Below are positions 56,420-64,000 of a stretch of DNA of 64,000 nucleotides, one piece after another. Under the pieces are notes generated by a model that was given only the letters and a program-made list of their open reading frames with translations, had not been told where the DNA came from and did not search any database. Source of the DNA: Symsagittifera roscoffensis (taxonomy: Eukaryota > Xenacoelomorpha > Acoela > Convolutidae); the NCBI RefSeq assembly GCF_963678635.1, contig NC_087068.1:24492697-24556696 (forward strand), written 5' to 3'. The first letter of the stretch is position 1. Every line of letters begins with the position of its first letter. Both the position numbers and the translations under genes were made by a program.

Positions 56420-57424
56420 CAACTGAATCCCCCTAAAAATTGGAGTCCCCTTTCAGGTTGAATTACAATAACAAAAACAATTACGTCTCCCAAACTCGTC
56501 CAGTATTCAAAAAAACTTAAATCCTAGGAAACTTCCGGATTTTTAGTTTATAAAAATAGTTTTTATTTGAAATAGGTTCTGTAGAGGTCGCTAGGAATTG
56601 GTATAGAATAAAAAATACAACGGTCGGGAGGGCAGTAAAGAGGTAAATGATTTTAACAAACAAAAAATTTTTTTAAATTTTTATGTGATGCTTAATTCAA
56701 TCCTCCCAGTAAAGTAGAATTCAAAATCAACGGTTTTTCAAAGTCTTCTTTGTTCGTGAAGACCATTTACCATACTAAGCGCCACTCCCGAACCTTCAAG
56801 TAAGAAAAAAATTGAGAAGCTGAAAGCCAGTACAGGGATCCCAGTAAAAGGACGAGGGTGACCCAGTGAAAAGAGACTGACCTAGTTCTAGTAAAAGGAG
56901 GCTGTGACCTGACCTGACCTGACTCGACCAAAAACAATTTGGGATAATCAGATGGTCAAAAATATCATAATAAAAATAATTTGTACTAGTTAGTATTTCG
57001 GCCTAAAGTCAATTTTGAAGGCCGTCTGTTCCCTGGACTTAGTTAATACCAATGAAGACGTTTGTTATCATGCTTCCTCATTTTTATGCATTTTTGAGGT
57101 CGCGATAACTCTTAAAAAATCGAATTAAAAAATTGATACCAACTTTTCGTCTCTTAAAGTCGACCAAATTGATTTTCTGAGCTCTCCCAAAGCACTACAA
57201 AGACTCTGTTTTGGCCAAAATGTCTGCGCCACAGGAAAAATTTTGAAAGGAAAAAGTCGAAAAGGGCGTTTTAGGCATTTTTTGGAAAATATTGACCAAA
57301 AAATTGCGTTTTTTTTGGCGCGCTACCCCCTCAAAGTTAGTATACATTGGCGCCAAAGGCGCTTTTAGAAAAATTTAACGGCCGTCATCAAAAAGGGTTA
57401 TCTCAAAGTAGTTCAGAGGGGGGA
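56420..57424 (+). repeat. 1-kb direct repeat, copy 1 (left end at the gap)
   Basis: Starts CAACTGAATCCCCCTAAAAA and matches 59102-60108 almost base for base. It contains a short CCTGA repeat (near 56910) and a GCGCGCTACCCCCTC patch. No coding frame. It ends abruptly at AGAGGGGGG and joins the decayed Gypsy sequence. Confidence 0.9.
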
Positions 57425-58791
57425 AGTCGGACTAATGGATAGCGAAAGTCGGACTACCAGAAATCGTTGTTACAGGCATTGGCACGGAATTTATCAATAA
57501 CCAAATCATCGCCGTATTCCAGTTATTGGATAACCATTACAAACGCAGATTTTAGAACGCCCCATAGACAAATGGACAAGTCGAAGATATCAACCGCTCA
57601 TTACAAGAAAACTTACGATGTTTAAAAAAAAATGACATTAAGTACGCTTAAGGGTCAACAGCCGTAAAATTATTCTCACTAGCCTATAATTCCCAGAAAA
57701 CCACAACCTTTGCCTTATCACGTTACGAAATGTTTGGTAACCAAAAATCACTTCAATCAAAAATGTTCACAGTAAACTCATCAACAAACCCATTTTAAGC
57801 CATCAAAAGGTTCAATATGTCATAATCTACCACTTAATATCCACAATGACAATCATTTTCATCATCAAATTATAAACTTAGCCTCCGGTACTCATACGGA
57901 AAAGATTTTAAACAGAGAATAAAAAAGATATTGAAATATATCAAAAAGTAATAAAGAAACTAATAAAGAATAATAAAGAAACTAATAAGGAAACACGAAG
58001 TCATTTTGAAAACAAAACTAACTAACACACATACTTACATACTTGCTATCGTTTCATCCAGAGACACTTCTTACAAATCTCACCTTCACGTAACCCGTAA
58101 GAAACGTAATTGCTTATTAACTCAAAGTATACATCACCTTTTTTCTTGAACTTCACTTAATACATCAAAAGTTTTCACCTGCACGGCATCCTCCGTAACT
58201 ACATCCTCCACAACTACATCGTCAGGCAGATGTACATTTTTTGTCCACTCATTAATTCGTTCCCCATTCTCCCGCCTCAATATCATCTCGCAAGAATACA
58301 ATCAACTTGTTTAAATCCTTTGTTAGAGAACATCCACAGCACAAAATCATGAAAATTTACCACACTTTTGTGATCTACTCTGAAGTTCTCACCACAATTT
58401 TAGTGTCACACCAGAACAATTCAAGATCATCAAGGCTTTTTAATCAGCAAGTTAGCAAAGCTTATGATGCTATCACCTACTATAAAAAAACTAACTCCCT
58501 CAATGAATTTTTATCTGACCCCGATTCAGTGTAAGTGTGAATTTGTTATTTACTAATTTTTTCTAAATATTTACTCACCATTTCGTATGATTGTAGATTA
58601 CCATCTTTCTTTTAGGATTCAGCAATAATTTCTGAAATCAAGAAAAAAAAATGAAACAATTTTGTAAAACGTTACACTCAAAAATGCTAACCGATCGCAT
58701 TAAATTCTCAATTGTGAAAAAAGTTTTTAAGTAAACCGTAAGTTTCATGAAGTATGATTGTCATATCTTCTATTAATTTAAACAATGAGCT
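57425..58791 (+). mobile_element. Decayed Gypsy relative, copy B
   Basis: From about 57435 it matches 20523-21880: integrase core remnants, the same jump to the last ORF, the open piece 58307-58534, and the same donor- and acceptor-like sites near 58531 and 58614. The first 780 bp of copy A are absent here. The junction repeats AAGTCGGACTA on both sides of ATGGATAGCG. Confidence 0.78.
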
Positions 58792-58860
58792 AGTTTAAAT
58801 TTTCTTCAATTATAGCATCACGGGCGGGTTTTGACTATGCATTATTAGTAATGAGAGCCT

Positions 58861-60378
58861 GCACTCAGTAAAAAAAATATTATTTTTTAAAAAGTCGTAC
58901 TTTTATCGAAATTCTAATTAATTATAATTAAAGTTTAAGCTTAAGTTTAAGCTATAAAGAAAAAATAAAAAAATTTGTTCGATTCATTTTCTTTTTTGTT
59001 CATTAGTTCCCTTATTCACGAGGTGGCTGAGATATCAGCAGAAAAATCAAATACAGAATAAAGAACATGAGAAAATTATTTTAAAAAACTAGCAAACACA
59101 TCAACTGAATCCCCCTAAAAATTGGAGTCCCCTTTCAGGTTGAATTACAATAACAAAAACAATTACGTCTCCCAAACTCGTCCAGTATTCAAAAAAACTT
59201 AAATCCTAGGAAACTTCCGGATTTTTAGTTTATAAAAATAGTTTTTATTTGAAATAGGTTCTGTAGAGGTCGCTAGGAATTGGTATAGAATAAAAAATAC
59301 AACGGTCGGGAGGGCAGTAAAGAGGTAAATGATTTTAACAAACAAAAAAATTTTTTTAAATTTTTATGTGATGCTTAATTCAATCCTCCCAGTAAAGTAG
59401 AATTCAAAATCAACGGTTTTTCAAAGTCTTCTTTGTTCGTGAAGACCATTTACCATACTAAGCGCCACTCCCGAACCTTCAAGTAAGAAAAAAATTGAGA
59501 AGCTGAAAGCCAGTACAGGGATCCCAGTAAAAGGACGAGGGTGACCCAGTGAAAAGAGACTGACCTAGTTCTAGTAAAAGGAGGCTGTGACCTGACCTGA
59601 CCTGACTCGACCAATAACAATTTGGGATAATCAGAAGGTCAAAAATATCATAATAAAAATAATTTGTACTAGTTAGTATTTCGGCCTAAAGTCAATTTTG
59701 AAGGCCGTCTGTTCCCTGGACTTAGTTAATACCAATGAAGACGTTTGTTATCATGCTTCCTCATTTTTATGCATTTTTGAGGTCGCGATAACTCTTAAAA
59801 AAATCGAATTAAAAAATTGATACCAACTTTTCGTCTCTTAAAGTCGACCAAATTGATTTTCTGAGCTCTCCCAAAGCACTACAAAGACTCTGTTTTGGCC
59901 AAAATGTCTGCGCCACAGGAAAAATTTTGAAAGGAAAAAGTCGAAAAGGGCGTTTTAGGCATTTTTTGGAAAATATTGACCAAAAAATTGCGTTTTTTTT
60001 GGCGCGCTACCCCCTCAAAGTTAGTATACATTGGCGCCAAAGGCGCTTTTAGAAAAATTTGACGGCCGTCATCAAAAAGGGTTATCTCAAAGTAGTTCAG
60101 AGGGGGGCCCTTTGGGTCGGCAGGGGGTCAAATCTCTGAGGAAAAAGGCATCCCCCTTAATCCGCCCCTGTTATAATGGATTATAATCGAGTTAAAATGG
60201 CTGATAATTCAACTAAAAATTTGTGAAAAAAACAATAAATAATCGATTATAATGAATTTTATAGTTACGAAAAATAGTAACATTTTTAATCAATTACAAT
60301 TGATTTTTTTTTGAAATTTACGGAGACTGACAAATAAAAATCCATTATAATCTATTTTTTTTATTTTACTGAGTGCGG
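58861..60378. mobile_element. Candidate element with matching inverted ends
   Basis: The left end GCACTCAGTAAAAAAAATA and the right end TTTATTTTACTGAGTGC are near-perfect inverse copies. Inside lie the second copy of the 1-kb repeat (59102-60108) and, near the right end, a patch of ATTATAATCGA/TTATAATGGATTATAATC-type inverted phrases (60170-60350). No transposase frame. The copy at 56420 would be the same element with its left end lost in the gap and its right end missing. Target-site duplications are not clear. Confidence 0.5.
59102..60108 (+). repeat. 1-kb direct repeat, copy 2
   Basis: Partner of 56420-57424, with only a handful of differences visible (an added A in two A-runs, ACCAATAAC for ACCAAAAAC, TTTGACGG for TTTAACGG). 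Here it continues naturally into GGGCCCTTTGGGTCGGCAGG. Confidence 0.9.
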
Positions 60379-60639
60379 GAGCTTAAGAATTTTAACGGAA
60401 GAAATGAACTAGGATATATTTGTCAATATTCTTAAATAGATATATTGGCAAATGAGGGGTTGCTCTGAGCAGAATTCTGTAAAAACAAAGGATCCAAGAT
60501 AAGGCAAGTTCTTAAAAACTAGTTTTATAACTGTCGAATGTTACAAGTGATTTGTATAAGCCACCCTTAAATTGTATAAAGTCAATTTTCTTAGCTATTT
60601 GGACAAACTTGAACGGTTCCGTTCCAAAAATTTTGATTG

Positions 60640-60844
60640 ATATACAGAGCTGATTTAAATTAACCGGACAAAGCGAGCTAAACTTGAAATTTAAAACGCG
60701 TTTTTCTCAAATTGGGTTGAGGTAAAGTGAAACTTATGATGACAAAACTTGCTTCAAATTTTAGCAGAATTAAAATGGCGTACTTTTTTTGCGAAGTTCG
60801 GGCCCAAAATTTTACCCCAAAAATTGGTCATTTTGGCTTTTCTT
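60640..60844 (+). repeat. Extra partial copy of the foldback arm
   Basis: GCTGATTTAAATTAACCGGAC, CAAATTGGGTTGAGG, TTTTAGCAGAATTAAAATGGCG and following phrases recur in the same order at about 60925-61130 in the foldback arm, in direct orientation. Confidence 0.7.
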
Positions 60845-61730
60845 AGTTGGACTTCTGTCACGGAGCTTGCTTAATCTTCCTTCAACTCGTCTGAAAAATT
60901 CTTGCATAGGTGGCCATACAGTGCTGATTTAAATTAACCGAACAAAACGCGTTAAACTTGAAATTTAACACGCGTTTTTCTCAAATTGGGTTGAGTTTAT
61001 GTGAAAACTTATGAAGACAAACTGTCCTAAAATTTTAGCAGAATTAATATGGCGTAATTTCATTTGCGAAATTTGGGCCCAAAATTTAACCCCTAAAATG
61101 GGTCATTTTGGCTTTTCTTAATTAATCAAAAATTACGCCAAAAATACCCAGTCGATCACAGAAATTATTATATTAAAGTGAGCCCCTTACGTAGCCCAAC
61201 AAATTTTAAGAAGGGTATATTCTCCAAAACATTGTATAAATTTATTAGTTAATTTTTTTTGTTTGATAGACAAAAAAGGTAATTTTTACTATATAAAATA
61301 CCAACTTTTTATTTAAAAACAATTTTTAAACAGTTTGCAATTTTTTTGGAGAATATACTCTTCTTATAGTTTGTTGGGCTACGTGAGGAGCTCACTTTAA
61401 TATAATTATTTCTGTGATCGACTGAGTATTTTTGGCGTAATTTTTAATTAATTAAGAAAAGCCAAAATGACCCATTTTAGGGGTTAAATTTTGGGCCCAA
61501 ATTTCGCAAAACAAATTACACCATATTAATTCTGCTAAAATTTTAGAACAGTTTGTCTTCATAAGTTTTCACATAAACTCAACCCAATTTGAGAAAAATG
61601 TGTGTTAAATTTCAAGTTCAACGCGTTTTGTTCGGTTAATTTAAATCAGCACTGTATGGCCACCTATGCAAGAATTTTTCAGACGAGTTAAAGGAAGATT
61701 AAGCAAATTCCGTGACAGAATTCCAACTCA
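60845..61730. mobile_element. Large foldback palindrome (arms ~385 bp)
   Basis: Left arm about 60845-61232 is the reverse complement, with scattered mismatches, of the right arm about 61346-61730. For example ATACAGTGCTGATTTAAATT at the left pairs with AATTTAAATCAGCACTGTAT at the right, and AATATTATATTAAAGTGAGC-like sequence pairs with GCTCACTTTAATATAATTAT. The loop of about 110 bp is A/T-rich with TTTTTTT runs. No open frame. It resembles a foldback or long-TIR MITE; a transcript would form a long hairpin. Confidence 0.82.
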
Positions 61731-64000
61731 GAGAACGATTATCTTAGAAAGAAATCAAACTATAAGAGTTGACAGATATGATTAGCTAAAGTCTTCAATT
61801 ATTCGTGACTCAAATAGGTAAGAGTTTTAAGTTTATGATCTTCTGTTTTCCGGATTTTAGATTTGAAATATCAAAAAAGCCGGTGGCACAATTCTTGTCG
61901 AAAACTCTTTCGCTTTTGCGAGGACTGTTATCAGTAATTCGTCGACCTTAGAATTTTTCTTCTGTTGAACTTTAGCTTCCCGAGTCCAGGTGATCGACTT
62001 ATCTTTCGACTTTAAAAGTCGAGAAAGTGCAGTTTTTTGGCTGAAAAACCGCAGTCGAGAAGCAATGTTGAGCCGACCACAAAGTCCAAACATAGCTAAA
62101 TTCGGTCGAAAAATCAACACATATGTCGAGCAGAGACAAAAGATAGTCAAAACGCTTCGAATCGGGTTTTAAAAACACCTAGAAATGCTTCTTATGTCTC
62201 AAAACAGATCTACTGCGAAAAGTTTGTGTTGGTACTGTCTTTTTTGATTTATAAAAAGACCAGGGTCGAGGTGCTCGACTTCTGTTTCGACTTTGAAAGT
62301 CGAGCAACTATATAAGTATAAGTTGCATAAGTCACCCTTTTATTGTATAAAGTCAATTTTCTTAGCTATTTGGACAAACTTTTTGGAAAATTTTGACCAA
62401 AAATTTGCATTTTTGTGGCGCGCGCTCCCTCCTCAAAATAAGTATACATTGGGGCCAAAGGCGCCTTCAGAAAAATTTAAAAGTCCAGGGAAGCTAAAAG
62501 TGTTGCGACTCGAATAAGAGGTCGAGAAGCAAAATTAAGTCGAGCACAAAATCCAATCATACCTGAATTTAGTAAGAAAGTTGAAACATAAGTCGAGCAA
62601 AAGCAAATTTTTTGAAAATTTTAATTTGTTATTTGAGGTTGTAATCAAAAACAATTTAAGAAATGAACAGAAAAATTTACCCGGAAAATAATTTATCGGA
62701 AAAGTGCAAACAGCAACAATCAATTGCTGAGATTTGCTTCCCGCAAAACTACAAGTTTTAGAGGCAACCTTTTATTTTTGGAAATCTAAGGATTCTTGCG
62801 GCAAGAAAAAGTAAATTCTACCAGCATTTCCTTGAAAAAAACTTGTGAGATTTATAGTTTCAATCAAAAATGTAGTGAAAATAAAAACAACAATGAGAGA
62901 TGCTACATGAGCAAAATTTGTTTTCGATTGAGGATTTTCAGGTTTTCCCTATAGTTCAGTTCAAGTATCATATACATTATAATTTTTTGTCTATTTACTC
63001 CTATTAATTGTCGAGAAAGTCCAGAAAGCCAAAATATAGGTCGAGCACACTAAAAATATACCTGTTTATGGTCGAGAAAGTCGAAACAAATCAATGCGAG
63101 GTCCAACAAAACTCCTTAAAAAACTTATCAAATTTTGGTCTAGAAAGTAGAAACATATCAAACAAAGATGGGTCGAACAAAGTCGAAATTTTTTATTTGG
63201 TCGCGAAAAACAAAACATAACAAAATTTGGCGGAGAAAGTCAAAACGTAACGAAATTTGATCGATATGGTCGAAACATACCGATTTTTAGTCAAGACAGT
63301 CGAAATAAAAATAGAGTACTTCGATCCGGGAACCCCTCTTCCAAGCTACATCTAGTCAAATCTGACGTACAGATGGTTACCAAATCTAGCCAGAAGACTT
63401 GAAGTAACTTTAACACATTTATCTTGCTAATTTCGCTTCGAGTACAAAAACTGAACTTACATAGGCGAAATGGTCATCAATTACTAAGGCTTTTGCGAGG
63501 GTTCCATGATAGCATATTCAAATCCACACGGTGCTGATCTGTCTTATAATATTATATCCTTTATTCCCAATAGCGTTGCGTCTTAAACGAGCAAAAGTCA
63601 TAGCACACCAAGTCGATTTAGCTAAGTGGATAATGATGTGTTTTAAAATCGAAACATTGAAAGATTTACTTCCCGAGAAGTCAGATTCAAAAAATGAAAA
63701 AGAATTGACTCTCATTTATATTAAGATAGGGGGTAGACCCCCAGCATCAGGAGACGGCCGTAGTAGGTGGGGGGGGGGGTTTGAGAGAGCAGAAAAAGCT
63801 ATTTTGATAAGGGCTTTTATGAGCTCCCAAGATATCAGCGCGCTTCGGTCACGGAAACCTCAAAAATATGTGTTTTTGGAAAATCAATTGATTTTTTGAA
63901 AAATTCAGAAAATTTGATACAGTGAACATAAGTAGGAATGACTTAATTGCGCGAGAGAATACAACTAATTTCAAACAAATTTTTTGTAAAAGTTGTTGCA
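61731..64000. repeat. Region seeded with a GTCGAGAAAGTCGAAA-like motif
   Basis: Variants of GTCGAGAAAGTCGAAACATA occur at irregular distances: near 62020, 62295, 62520, 62590, 63010, 63070, 63130, 63175, 63230, 63255 and 63300, densest at 63005-63315. The open frames here (61857-62150 minus, 61990-62172 plus, 63531-63899 plus) have no recognised domain. A run of ten or more G occurs near 63770. Confidence 0.5.

Larger units (their letters stand above)
50010..58791 (+). repeat. Segmental duplication, copy B (interrupted)
   Basis: Partner of 18310-21880. Pieces: 50010-50585, 55364-56219 and 57435-58791. Interruptions: Copia element, 200-N gap, 1-kb repeat. The piece near the gap has many one-base differences in short homopolymers compared with copy A. 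Confidence 0.82.

Overview
This window looks like a draft assembly of an AT-rich animal genome, probably an invertebrate. Genes are sparse and broken by introns, host exons have GT-AG splice sites, and most of the sequence is transposon debris. Two N runs of exactly 200 bases (21911-22110 and 56220-56419) are scaffold gaps. I cannot name the species. Host genes are represented only by single exons: a GT11-type fucosyltransferase 5' exon (18989-19442) with a damaged duplicate (55468-55924), a secreted-type TSP1/C-type-lectin-like exon on the minus strand (24581-25222), and the last exon of an alpha/beta-hydrolase (about 47926-48138).

Layout. 1-15.1 kb: three tandem copies of a unit of about 4.84 kb. 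Each starts with a 135-bp minisatellite (45 codons) that grew out of the coding sequence of a protein-primed-type DNA polymerase B, as in Polinton/Maverick elements. The rest of the decayed polymerase follows, then a second, worse copy of its palm region, an inverted polymerase-related fragment, and a short Cys-rich (RING/zinc-ribbon-like) reading frame. 14.8-16.4 kb: the unduplicated right flank carries a run of such Cys-rich minigenes. 18.3-21.9 kb: fucosyltransferase exon plus a decayed Gypsy relative; this block is duplicated at 50.0-58.8 kb, where a decayed Copia element has split it. 23.3-24.1 kb: inverted-repeat element. 26.3-28.6 kb: decayed minus-strand LINE.

29.1-47.7 kb: an LTR retrotransposon of the Ty3/Gypsy type, 17.7 kb from LTR to LTR (29963-47702), with a partial sister copy (29093-29962) sharing its 5' LTR. 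It has two small ORFs before gag, gag, a +1-shifted pol (protease, RT, RNase H, integrase) with one in-frame stop, two hydrophobic mini-ORFs joined by an ATGA overlap, a 378-codon frame with no usable ATG, an envelope-like glycoprotein pseudogene, and two further ORFs joined by ATGA and TAATG stop-start overlaps. The last of these ends in a conserved intron. This accessory-gene cassette is the most novel content of the window.

56.4-64 kb: a 1-kb direct repeat, an element with matching ends (58.86-60.38 kb), a large foldback palindrome (60.85-61.73 kb) and a region seeded with a short GTCGAGAAAGTCGAAA-like motif. No RNA genes or CRISPR arrays were recognised.
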